Source: an uncultured Prevotellaceae bacterium (GTDB lineage Bacteria > Bacteroidota > Bacteroidia > Bacteroidales > Bacteroidaceae). Taken from it: DNA of 43,172 nt. The notes under the pieces are model-generated. The model saw nothing but the letters and a program-made list of their open reading frames with translations. It made no database searches and was not told where the DNA came from. Location of the stretch: assembly GCA_900316445.1 (NCBI GenBank), contig ONCZ01000017.1, positions 1-43,172 of the forward strand, given 5' to 3'. The position numbers and the translations under genes are program-made. Shown in pieces: positions 1 to 7,200 of this stretch. Position 1 is the stretch's first letter. Every line of letters begins with the position of its first letter.

Positions 1-165
1 AACCTTGTCACTCACACTGCCCAAGATGCCCCATACGATGAATGCCGCCAGCAACAACCCTCCAGCCGTAGCCAATAGATAGGTGGGAACATAAGTCACA
101 CGCAGATGGTCAGCAATCTCTTCAGGTGAGCGCAGGGAATTGTCGTTTTCTTCTTTACCTTTCAT
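1..165 (-). CDS. HlyD-like secretion subunit, NHLP/NHLM-type (N-terminal part only)
   Basis: Only the first 55 codons are in the window; the gene continues past base 1. The protein has a short polar N-terminus, the segment SPEEIADHLRVT, then a single hydrophobic segment (about residues 30-50) ending VWGILGSVSDKV. The SPE-x-L/I-x-x-x-L-x-V-T block followed by a membrane helix ending in VWG-x-x-G is what I recall from the start of the membrane-fusion (HlyD-type) proteins of NHLP/NHLM bacteriocin exporters, where the rest forms a periplasmic adaptor to an ABC transporter. It starts only 4 bp after the stop codon of the upstream SpoIIE phosphatase gene, so the two are almost certainly cotranscribed. 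The family call rests on a short fragment. A general HlyD/secretion protein is the alternative. Confidence 0.55.
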   Translation of the reverse strand, partial: MKGKEENDNSLRSPEEIADHLRVTYVPTYLLATAGGLLLAAFIVWGILGSVSDKV

Positions 166-169
166 ATAT

Positions 170-2236
170 TTATTGTTGTATATAGAGACACATCATCGTG
201 AGGTCGTCGCTGGGTTCTGCCCCGTTACGGTGAGCCTCGACCTCAGCGCGGAGCTTTTCTATGAGCTGCTTCGAAGAGCTGAAACTGGTGTTGCGCAGAA
301 TCTCGATCAGACGTGCATCGCTGAACTCCTCCTTCTCCTTGTTTTCCGCCTCATTCAGTCCGTCGGTATAGATGAAGAACGGACGGCCCTTGATGGTGTC
401 CATCTCTTCACCCTCAAAATCCATTCCAGGTAAGACACCTATCGGCACATTGGGCTGCATCTTCAGGAATGTGACATCATCGCCGCCACATCCTATGACG
501 GGCGGATTATGGCCTGCATTGCAGAACGAGAGATGGCCGGTAGTAAGGTCAACGAGACCGAGCCAGAAGGTCACGAACATATTGTTCTCATTGTCGTCGC
601 CCGATAAGGCATCGTTCATACGGGTGCAGATCTCTGCAGGTGACATCTCCTGCTTGGCCAGCGTGAGGAACAGGCGCGTGGCCTGAGCCATAAACAGCGA
701 GGCAGGCACACCCTTGCCGCTGACGTCACCCACACAGAAGTAGAGTTTGTCGTCCAGCAGCAGATAGTTATAGAGGTCGCCGCCCACCTCCTTGGCAGGT
801 GTCATCGAGGCATACATGTCGAGTCCCTTGATGTCAGGGAACACGCTGGGCACCATCGACATCTGTATGTTGCGGGCAATGCGCAGCTCACTCTCCATAC
901 GCTCCTTGATCGCCGTGGTCTCCTCCAATTGGTCGTAGGCCACCTTCAACGCCTCGTGGGCCTTCTTCAGTCTCGCTGCCATGCGGTTACGTACGAAGAT
1001 ATAGATGACAAGGGCGAGGATGAGGGCAGCCATGACGGCCAGGCGGGTCCACCACTGCTGTCGCTCCATTTGCTCTTTCTCTGCCGTCATCTCCGCTTCC
1101 TTCTGACGCACAGCCTCCTCCTCGATGGCATCCTGCCGGCGCTGCTTGGTGATGGCTGAGTCGAGGTGCTCCACTATTTGTACGCTCACGGCACGTGCCG
1201 TATCAACCCGGTCGGCCATCATGTTCACGTAGAATTTCTTCAGCATCCACTCCTGAATCGTCTGCAGCGAATAGTCCACACCGTACTCTCTGATGAGTCT
1301 TTCGGTGCTTCTGAGGTTGTCGGCGGCATCATTCCACAGACCGGCTTGACGCAGATAGTCGCTGCCGAGTATCAAGCCTTCTGCCGTTAGCGAATAGCTC
1401 GTATCCAAGAAATCCTCATATACCTTGGCAGCCTCGGCCTTGCGCCCCACGCCCTCGAGGGCCGTAGCACGATAGACGAAATAGCGCGCCCGTTGCTTGT
1501 CGGCATAGTCAGGACGAGCATCCGGCAGCTTGTCGTAGGCCTCAAGTAGTTTGTCGTAGCGGTCTATCCAGTACATCGCCTTCTTGTAGTCGTGGATTTC
1601 CAGAAAGTTGTAGCAGATGTTGATAACGCCGACGAAGGCATCACGGTAGGCTATCGCATTCGGATTCTTCTCCATATTGTCAAGATGGGCTTGATAAGCC
1701 TCCTCCAGACTCTTATTGGTAGCCTCCTCGCTCAGTCCGAAGCGGCTCTGGCAGCAGCCCTGGTAGATGAGCAGGTTGATGTAGTCGCTCGTCATACTGG
1801 CGTCATGCTTCTTGAGGTGCTCCAATGCAGGTATGGCCACCTTCAGGCCCGCCTCATATTCGCCCCATGTGCATTTCAAGCCCGTCAGTCGGCTGGCGAT
1901 GGCGGCATAGACTTCCAAATCCTCTGGGGTGTTGGCGTCGTCCATGGCGGCCATGCCCTTGGTCCAGTAGAGTTCTGCCAGGCGCTTCTTATGTGTACGG
2001 TCGCTGGCATACCCCAACCAGTAGTAAGCCTTGCCTTCGCTGAGACCGCCCGTTTCCTTCAGACTGTCGGCCAGCAAGGCGATACGGTCATAGTTTTTAG
2101 TTTCATAGGCGACATTGATCAGACTGTCGGCCTCTTGTTGCTGCTTACCAGTCGCAGAACTGTTGATGTCACAACCCGTAACTGTCAGCAACAGCATACC
2201 GACAACCGAACAAATAGCAATCTTCTTGATACCCAT
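170..2236 (-). CDS. Lipoprotein-anchored TPR protein with SpoIIE/PP2C serine phosphatase domain
   Basis: A 688-aa protein starting with a lipoprotein signal (lipobox VTGC, Cys22). Residues about 30-380 are helical and TPR-like. A membrane helix lies at about 393-413, followed by a coiled coil (about 415-465) and a C-terminal SpoIIE-type PP2C phosphatase domain. Metal-binding motifs are intact: EVGGDLYN (GGD about 485-487), GDVSGKGVPAS, NAGHNPP and the terminal SDDLTMM. This is the layout of Bacteroidetes sensor phosphatases: an outer or periplasmic TPR part and a cytoplasmic phosphatase that normally acts on a STAS-domain anti-anti-sigma protein. Lipidation and a transmembrane helix together are unusual; the Cys may simply lie in a cleaved signal. 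It is 40 bp downstream of the hydrolase gene and 4 bp upstream of the HlyD-like gene. Confidence 0.85.
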   Translation of the reverse strand: MGIKKIAICSVVGMLLLTVTGCDINSSATGKQQQEADSLINVAYETKNYDRIALLADSLKETGGLSEGKAYYWLGYASDRTHKKRLAELYWTKGMAAMDDANTPEDLEVYAAIASRLTGLKCTWGEYEAGLKVAIPALEHLKKHDASMTSDYINLLIYQGCCQSRFGLSEEATNKSLEEAYQAHLDNMEKNPNAIAYRDAFVGVINICYNFLEIHDYKKAMYWIDRYDKLLEAYDKLPDARPDYADKQRARYFVYRATALEGVGRKAEAAKVYEDFLDTSYSLTAEGLILGSDYLRQAGLWNDAADNLRSTERLIREYGVDYSLQTIQEWMLKKFYVNMMADRVDTARAVSVQIVEHLDSAITKQRRQDAIEEEAVRQKEAEMTAEKEQMERQQWWTRLAVMAALILALVIYIFVRNRMAARLKKAHEALKVAYDQLEETTAIKERMESELRIARNIQMSMVPSVFPDIKGLDMYASMTPAKEVGGDLYNYLLLDDKLYFCVGDVSGKGVPASLFMAQATRLFLTLAKQEMSPAEICTRMNDALSGDDNENNMFVTFWLGLVDLTTGHLSFCNAGHNPPVIGCGGDDVTFLKMQPNVPIGVLPGMDFEGEEMDTIKGRPFFIYTDGLNEAENKEKEEFSDARLIEILRNTSFSSSKQLIEKLRAEVEAHRNGAEPSDDLTMMCLYIQQ

Positions 2237-2276
2237 TAATCTGTTATATTATAATTGTTTTTTATCATCAAAACTA

Positions 2277-3899
2277 TTAATAGTTCGCCCTCATCCACTC
2301 GATGATCCTGAGGAAAAAGGTAAGAGCCGATACCTCATGGTTGGTGACACCGAGTTCCTTTGTCGTTTCGGAGCTGTACTCACCGACAAACTCCTCCGTC
2401 TTGATACCCTTGTCCTTGAGGAACTTGCTCATGGCATAGAAGTTCTCCACAGGCACGACATCGTCTTTCGTATCGTGGAAGAGCATCACGTCGAAGTCTT
2501 TGCGGGGTGTCCAGCCACTGGTGAGCGCATCCGCGCTGAAGGCCTCCTTGAATCGGCGCGACAGGGTACTGTTGGTATTGAGGACGGCATCTGTGCAGAT
2601 GTCGCTCGTCTTTTTGGTCTTGATAAGCTCCTCGTCGAGGGCTCTGCGCTTGTTCTGCTTGCTGAGGAACCACTCGTCGAAGTTCTTGGCCACGGGATCC
2701 TTCAGATAGTCGTGGATGTCGTAACCCAGACGGCAGAAGTGATTGTAGGCATAGAGCACGTTGCAGACGGTGCTGGGCATCTCGGTGTAACCCTGGGTGA
2801 TGGCATCGTACATCGAGTTGATGTCATAGGGACCGTCGCCGGCGAAGGCACGCTTTACCTTGATCTCCGGATGGCGCTCTGAGATCTCGCGCAGCACGGC
2901 CATCGTGGTCTGCCCGCCCTCCGAATAGCCTGCGATGACGAAGTCGTTGCCTTTCTTCACCTGCAGGTCTTCTATCAACCGCTTGGCAGCGAGGTAGGCA
3001 TCGAGCGAGGCGCGCCCGTTGGCCCGTGAGATACAGTAGGCCTGCGGCTCTTTCTCCGTGATACCGAAGCCGTAGTAGTCGGGGGCTACAACGATGAAGT
3101 CGGTGAGAGAAGCCCCGGTAGGAAACTCCACGGCTCCGCGTGATGGCGCCTGCGTGGTGGCATAGATCGTAAAGTGGTTGTAGAGCAGAATGCCGTTGAA
3201 GGGCTTGTCTTCCTCAATCAGCTTTTTATTGACTGTGATGGTACCACTGAGCGTGCAGGGATTGCCGAAGGGGTCGACCGAAGGATAGTTGAACACATAG
3301 TTCATGTGGTTGGGGAAAAGCAGCACGGGGATGCTGTCGGTAACGCAGGCCCGAGGGAGTGTCGACTTCGCCATCCAGTCCTGAATCAAACCGTTCGTAC
3401 CACTTTTGCCTTTGGTAAGCGAACCTTTATGTGATGCATTGCTGAAGGTGACATTCCCCGACGTATAATTCATCTCTATCTGACTGATATCGACAAAGCT
3501 GCCGTTATTCCCTTTACCGCGTGTACGGGAAGGCATCATGGACGTGCCCGTATTCGGGTCAGTCAGGATGATACGCCCTTCGGGTGTCACCTGCCATGTG
3601 AACGGTGCATCTTTCGGACCGCCGTAAATCTCGAGCGGTTCGTTGAATTCGTCATCAAACACAGCCAGCGCGACGTAGCCCGTGTGGTCGGCTTTGGTCT
3701 CCACTACTATCAAGGCGCGGTTGAACGGCTTGCCGTTCTCAGTCACGTCAGCATACTCAAACTCTTCCCACCACAGACCGACAAGGCTCTGTTCCAGGTC
3801 ACTCGTGACGGGAGTGGATGGATTGTCCACAGCCGTGCAGCCAGTAAGGCCCAACAGGACCACTGCAGCTGCAAACATTGCAAGAAATTTCTGTTTCAT
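2277..3899 (-). CDS. Secreted lipoprotein with lipocalin-like domain and alpha/beta-hydrolase (lipase/esterase-like) domain
   Basis: A 540-aa protein with lipobox LTGC (Cys about 21). Residues about 35-170 look like a beta-rich lipocalin-like domain (GLWWEEFEYADV). The rest is an alpha/beta hydrolase. The nucleophile elbow GYSEGG carries Ser326, acidic candidates are Asp479/Asp480 in HDTKDDVVP, and His521 lies in TNHEV, so a catalytic triad is present. The C-terminal half resembles secretory lipase/prolyl-oligopeptidase-like hydrolases of Bacteroidetes; the substrate cannot be told from sequence. It is transcribed from a promoter in a 97-bp repeat just upstream and may run on into the SpoIIE gene 40 bp downstream, since that gap has no clear -7 box. 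Confidence 0.8.
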   Translation of the reverse strand: MKQKFLAMFAAAVVLLGLTGCTAVDNPSTPVTSDLEQSLVGLWWEEFEYADVTENGKPFNRALIVVETKADHTGYVALAVFDDEFNEPLEIYGGPKDAPFTWQVTPEGRIILTDPNTGTSMMPSRTRGKGNNGSFVDISQIEMNYTSGNVTFSNASHKGSLTKGKSGTNGLIQDWMAKSTLPRACVTDSIPVLLFPNHMNYVFNYPSVDPFGNPCTLSGTITVNKKLIEEDKPFNGILLYNHFTIYATTQAPSRGAVEFPTGASLTDFIVVAPDYYGFGITEKEPQAYCISRANGRASLDAYLAAKRLIEDLQVKKGNDFVIAGYSEGGQTTMAVLREISERHPEIKVKRAFAGDGPYDINSMYDAITQGYTEMPSTVCNVLYAYNHFCRLGYDIHDYLKDPVAKNFDEWFLSKQNKRRALDEELIKTKKTSDICTDAVLNTNSTLSRRFKEAFSADALTSGWTPRKDFDVMLFHDTKDDVVPVENFYAMSKFLKDKGIKTEEFVGEYSSETTKELGVTNHEVSALTFFLRIIEWMRANY

Positions 3900-3927
3900 T
3901 GTTTTATATTATATTTGTTTTTAATTG

Positions 3928-4024
3928 TTTGCAAAGATAAGCATAATTTTCCAAGCCACCAAACTTAAAAGCCTCAAATATCAACTCTTTGCTTATTTTG
4001 AAACAATTTTTGCATATTTTGCAA
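3928..4024 (-). repeat. 97-bp promoter-bearing intergenic repeat, copy 1
   Basis: This 97-bp stretch matches 14212-14308 base for base in length with about 11 mismatches (about 89% identity, counted by eye). On the minus strand it ends in the -7 box TATCTTTGC (3939-3931), placed to drive the hydrolase lipoprotein gene. The second copy is placed in the same way ahead of an unrelated gene. Confidence 0.85.
3931..3939 (-). promoter_or_regulatory. -7 box TATCTTTGC for the hydrolase lipoprotein gene
   Basis: A Bacteroidetes -7 consensus on the minus strand, 31 bp ahead of the start codon at 3899, inside the 97-bp repeat. Confidence 0.7.
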
Positions 4025-4047
4025 GTCGGGTGTTTGAATTATTTCAA

Positions 4048-6132
4048 CTATTCTAGGATCTCTACACAATACTTCTGACAGGCGTTGGTTTTGTGGGGGA
4101 CATATCCCAGATGATTCAGGGCCTTGCCGACATCCCTATTGATGTTCTTGGTCAGATGGAAATTGGGGAACGACTTGTTCAGTATCTCCACAATTTCATC
4201 AACACTTTTCAGTTTCGACTTGTCGTTGCCGTCGGCAGGTCGGAATGTCAGGCTGATCATCTTCTCGATGCTGCCCACACGTTCAAACTTGCGGTTCTCC
4301 TCAATGATGCGCAGGTTCTCGTCTTCATCAAACCAGTAGTGGTCGCCTCTGGCAATCTCTGCCACGAGCTGGGCGTAGAGCTGCGGATAGTCAATCGGCG
4401 TGAGGGTGTCGATCTGGTTTTCGACGACGATGCAGACGAAACGGCGCGAACCGCTCTTGTCGTCTGGCAACGGCCGGAGATTGTTCGTCGTAGCGATGAA
4501 CGAGGCATAGCGTCGGCGCTGCTCGTAGGCCTTGCCGTAAGGCGGACGCATCTTCACGTCGCTCTTCGAGATGAGATGCTTCAAAAGCGGCTGCTGACTC
4601 TTCGACAGCATGTCGAACTCGTCGACGTTGATCAGCGCGAACGAGGTCAGTCCCAGGTTGATGGCAGTCTCGTTCTTGAAGTCGATCTTGTCATTATAGT
4701 AGTCGCGCAGTTCTTCCGGCAGCAGGATGCCGCAGAAGGTTGTCTTGCCGCATCCCTGCGGACCGATGAGCATCGGCACGATGGCATTGCCGTGGTTGCG
4801 GTCGATGCCCTTCCAGTGGGCCACCATCGAGAGCAGCCACTTGTGGAAGTCGCCCGTCCAATGCTCGTTTTTGGTCTTGATGCGTTCGGCCAGAGGGGTT
4901 ACTCTATCGCGTCCGTCCCACTTCGGCAGCTGTTCCAGCCACTCGTTCACAGGGTCGTACTCAGGTGTCATCGTCGACTCGACATAGCGCTTGATGTCCT
5001 TATCCCACGAGTCGAGACCGGCTTTCAGCGCACGGATCGACATCGTGTTCATCGCCTCCTTCGTCAGGTCGCTGAAACGGTAGTCGAAGGAGTCCTTCGA
5101 ACGGTACTGGGCGACGCCCGTCATCACGTTCTTCCGCAGTTCGTAGCGCGAGTTGAGGAAGGCCTCGGTCTTGTAGGTCAGCAGCTGCGAGGGTTTTACG
5201 TGTTTCAGCGGCCAGGTGGCCTTCAACGTCTTGGAATACTGCGAGTCGAACACCGTCTGCACATACTCCGCATCCTCGTTCAGCCGTCCGTCGAAGAGGG
5301 TCATCTTCACGGCGAAGGCCTCCTCGATGCCGCTCTCGTGGCAGTTCTGGGCGAGCACCTCTAAGCAATGCGCCACAAAGTCCTCTTCCTTGTCCAAGCG
5401 GCACTCCTCCAAGGCATCGGCCTTGCAGGCCTGATACTCATGGCGGCGGCTGGCCTCGATGGAGAGTCCCGGGATTACTCCCTCCTGGCTCCCGACTCCT
5501 GACTCCTGTCTCCTCTCATGACTCACCGTCCTCGACAGCCGTTCTGCCGTCTGGTCATCAGGCGACACCATCATGATGGCGCAGTCGGGATTGAAATATA
5601 CATCCTCGTCGTGGCTCATCTCACAGCTGGTGCGGAGCGACGGGGCGATGTTCTCTACGCGGATGGCCAACTGTGTAGAGTAGAGATAGTGGAACTTCGC
5701 GTAGGCGTTCAGATTGAATTTCTCCACTTCCGACTGCCAGTAGCCCTCGGGATTCTGCCAGTTGTTGCGCTCGGCAGCCTGACAGACGAGCTTGACGCTC
5801 CGTCCGTCGGCCCCCACGAAGGCCAGCAGGGTGTAGTCGATGAGTGCCGCCTCATTGCGTATCTCCTCTGCCGTCTTGCGGTCAGGCAGGTTGTTGATCT
5901 CTAAGAGGATCATACCATTATATAAATAGGTCCACCGCTTGCCTTTCTCGTTCTTGATGGCCGATGCGAAGCAGATGCGGGGCCGCTCGGTCTGTTCTTC
6001 AATGAGTTTTCCGCTTTTCAGCTTACCCTTGCGAATCATCTCCACCACATCGCCGAGTGAATACCGCGTGTAGCGCTCCTGTCCGTCGCGCAGGTTGATC
6101 AATGTCACAGTCTGTCTGGTTATCTCTGTCAT
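4048..6132 (-). CDS. VapE/VirE-family primase-helicase (BT4734-like N-terminal domain, AAA+/SF3-like ATPase)
   Basis: A 694-aa protein. The N-terminal part (about 1-130) looks like the region preceding BT4734-like domains, and about 130-210 like a primase-related BT4734 domain. From about 360 on it is a VirE/VapE ATPase: Walker A GPQGCGKTTF (Lys463), Walker B ALINVDEFD, sensor IATTNN and an arginine motif SGSRRF. The last 70 residues resemble the small DUF3874-type winged domain found on such proteins. Family members act in replication of phages, satellites and integrated elements. An AGTCAGGAGTC repeat (5481-5515) adds the non-conserved residues SGVGSQEG. No integrase, HU or relaxase gene lies nearby. 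The gene sits beside an iteron-rich region, which suggests a replicon remnant. Confidence 0.8.
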   Translation of the reverse strand: MTEITRQTVTLINLRDGQERYTRYSLGDVVEMIRKGKLKSGKLIEEQTERPRICFASAIKNEKGKRWTYLYNGMILLEINNLPDRKTAEEIRNEAALIDYTLLAFVGADGRSVKLVCQAAERNNWQNPEGYWQSEVEKFNLNAYAKFHYLYSTQLAIRVENIAPSLRTSCEMSHDEDVYFNPDCAIMMVSPDDQTAERLSRTVSHERRQESGVGSQEGVIPGLSIEASRRHEYQACKADALEECRLDKEEDFVAHCLEVLAQNCHESGIEEAFAVKMTLFDGRLNEDAEYVQTVFDSQYSKTLKATWPLKHVKPSQLLTYKTEAFLNSRYELRKNVMTGVAQYRSKDSFDYRFSDLTKEAMNTMSIRALKAGLDSWDKDIKRYVESTMTPEYDPVNEWLEQLPKWDGRDRVTPLAERIKTKNEHWTGDFHKWLLSMVAHWKGIDRNHGNAIVPMLIGPQGCGKTTFCGILLPEELRDYYNDKIDFKNETAINLGLTSFALINVDEFDMLSKSQQPLLKHLISKSDVKMRPPYGKAYEQRRRYASFIATTNNLRPLPDDKSGSRRFVCIVVENQIDTLTPIDYPQLYAQLVAEIARGDHYWFDEDENLRIIEENRKFERVGSIEKMISLTFRPADGNDKSKLKSVDEIVEILNKSFPNFHLTKNINRDVGKALNHLGYVPHKTNACQKYCVEILE
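5481..5515 (-). repeat. In-frame AGGAGTC tandem repeat inside the vapE-like gene
   Basis: On the minus strand the units read GGAGACAGGAGTCAGGAGTC and on, giving residues such as QESGVGSQEG. The same unit occurs at 20461-20495 near the end of tatA, where it encodes a similar SQESG string. It preserves the reading frame in both genes. Confidence 0.75.
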
Positions 6133-6157
6133 AATCGTATTATTAATTTGCGTGCAA

Positions 6158-6212
6158 TGCTGCGATTAAGCGAGTGCCATGATGCTCGCATCGATGGCCG
6201 AGCGTGAGCAGC
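6158..6212 (+). repeat. Interspersed palindromic repeat (CTGCGATTAAGCGAG type) in the leader of the vapE-like gene
   Basis: About 55 bp beginning TGCTGCGATTAAGCGAG and ending GCCGAGCGTGAGCAG. It aligns, with a few short gaps, to the reverse complement of 42354-42413 inside the glycosyltransferase gene. It has internal dyads (GATGCTCGCATCGA). Here it lies between the promoter and the start codon. Confidence 0.75.
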
Positions 6213-6229
6213 ATCGCGGCTTTCAAGCC

Positions 6230-6238
6230 GCAAAGTTA
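6230..6238 (-). promoter_or_regulatory. -7 box TAACTTTGC for the vapE-like gene
   Basis: Minus-strand -7 box about 98 bp ahead of the start codon, with TTTG 20 bp upstream as a -33 candidate. The leader then carries a GCGGCTTGAAAGCCGC hairpin and the palindromic repeat at 6158-6212. Confidence 0.6.
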
Positions 6239-6414
6239 CAACATTTTTAGTCAATTGCCAAATATTTCCATAACTTTTTCATTATTTTACTTCCACTTCC
6301 ACTATTATTATCAATCTATATCTGTTTAAAGGATTTTCCAAAGGTGGAAGTAAATATTTTTACTTCCATCTAACTTCCATTTTTGATGTGACTGCGGTCT
6401 TTGACTTTACAGGC

Positions 6415-6487
6415 ACTAAAGTCCGACTTTAGTTAGGGTAAACTAGGACTTTACCCTAACTAAACCTTCAAATTCTCGAGAGAATTT
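6415..6487. repeat. Three consecutive perfect inverted repeats
   Basis: First, ACTAAAGTC/GACTTTAGT (6415-6433, 1-nt spacer). Second, TTTAGTTAGGGTAAA/TTTACCCTAACTAAA (6428-6464, 15-bp arms, 7-nt spacer). Third, AAATTCTC/GAGAATTT (6470-6487, 2-nt spacer). The first two overlap, so the DNA can fold in alternative ways. None has a strong U-tract, so they are not typical terminators. Confidence 0.8.
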
Positions 6488-6591
6488 TGCGGTTTGCTGC
6501 CTGGTTTCTCTGACTTCCATGCCACCTTTCTCCGACTTTACTGCCTGCAAACTTCCACGATGATGCCTACTTGCTCTCGTTCTGATGCTTT

Positions 6592-6626
6592 GTACAACTC
6601 GTACAGCCGTCTTGTACGACTTGTAC
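6592..6626. repeat. Symmetrical GTAC dyad
   Basis: Four GTAC motifs start at 6592, 6601, 6614 and 6623 (spacing 9, 13, 9). The arms GTACAACTCGTACA and TTGTACGACTTGTAC are reverse complements with one mismatch. It looks like a protein-binding site with two half-sites per arm. Confidence 0.65.
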
Positions 6627-6876
6627 TGATGCTTAGTTCGCTGGTAAACAAGGCATTAGCATGACTCTTACTTGGCCTATCTACACCTTGTAGAAGGTAT
6701 ATCCAACACTATTAGTAGGCGTCCCTACCACCCCAAAAAATGGGAGAGAAGTGGAAGTGAATTATTTTACTTCCACTTATGGAAATGCCTTTATATAAAT
6801 CAATTCCGATAGATTTAGTGGAAGTGGAAGTAATCCAACATATTTTTAATCAAATTTCAGACCAAAGTCATAAGAA

Positions 6877-7029
6877 ATGTTTGAGGATATTTCCGATGAT
6901 ACTCAGCCATACACTATGGAAGAACTGAACGCTCGTATCGATGAGGCAGAGGTGGAAATTGAGAATGGTGGTGGCAAGTCCTTCAAGGAAATGATGGATG
7001 GCTTCAAGCAAGAATTATTATTCAGATAG
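6877..7029 (+). CDS. Small antitoxin-like protein (orphan)
   Basis: A 50-aa ORF, MFEDISDDTQPYTMEELN onward, with YTMEELNARIDEAE followed by NGGGKSFKEMMDGFKQEL. The (Y)TMEELNARIDxAE pattern and the GKSFxEM block are what I recall from short Bacteroidetes antitoxins paired with RelE/ParE-type toxins. The start is the only ATG upstream of the conserved part. The reading frame immediately downstream keeps only the end of a toxin, so this is either a surviving orphan antitoxin or part of a dead module. It lies at the edge of the iteron region, as addiction modules often do in plasmid-like elements. Confidence 0.6.
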   Translation: MFEDISDDTQPYTMEELNARIDEAEVEIENGGGKSFKEMMDGFKQELLFR

Positions 7030-7102
7030 TTTTGATACTGTACATATTGCGGATATATGGGATACAAGACGTGAACCCAATTCTCTCGCAAAAATAATCT
7101 AA
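7013..7102 (+). pseudogene. C-terminal remnant of a RelE/ParE-type toxin
   Basis: In the frame +1 relative to the antitoxin the sequence reads NYYSDSFDTVHIADIWDTRR and continues EPNSLAKII before a stop. The pattern V-x-I-x-x-[IL]-W-D-x-R-x-x-P is the usual end of a RelE/ParE-fold toxin of about 95-100 residues. Only about 29 codons remain and they overlap the end of the antitoxin ORF, so roughly the first two thirds of the toxin have been deleted. Confidence 0.5.
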
Positions 7103-7200
7103 CCAAATCACAAACTGATATTTCTCTCGTTTCTTAACAAATAGCCCCACTGCCCTTGGAAAAAGCAGTGAGGCTAAGATAATGGATTACTTGTCTGTTC

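Larger units (their letters stand above)
6280..6835. other. Gene-free iteron- and hairpin-rich region (candidate replication origin)
   Basis: No convincing gene is present between the vapE-like start and the small antitoxin at 6877. The stretch holds 11 copies of the 7-mer ACTTCCA/TGGAAGT, starting at 6289, 6295, 6345, 6362, 6373, 6513, 6551, 6752, 6769, 6819 and 6825. Less than one copy would be expected by chance in this length on both strands. Some copies face each other around AT-rich spacers (6345-6368 and 6752-6775). Three perfect inverted repeats (6415-6487) and a GTAC dyad (6592-6626) lie between. Iterons, AT-rich tracts and a neighbouring primase-helicase gene are the usual make-up of a plasmid or phage-satellite origin; the function is inferred. 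Confidence 0.55.

Noticed and set aside
4093-5364. Long plus-strand ORF (423 codons) opposite the vapE-like gene
   Set aside because: It is the mirror of a gene with clear ATPase motifs; its own translation shows no domain and no promoter.
6903-7106. 67-codon minus-strand ORF
   Set aside because: It is the antisense of the antitoxin/toxin remnant, whose plus-strand translation has recognisable motifs.
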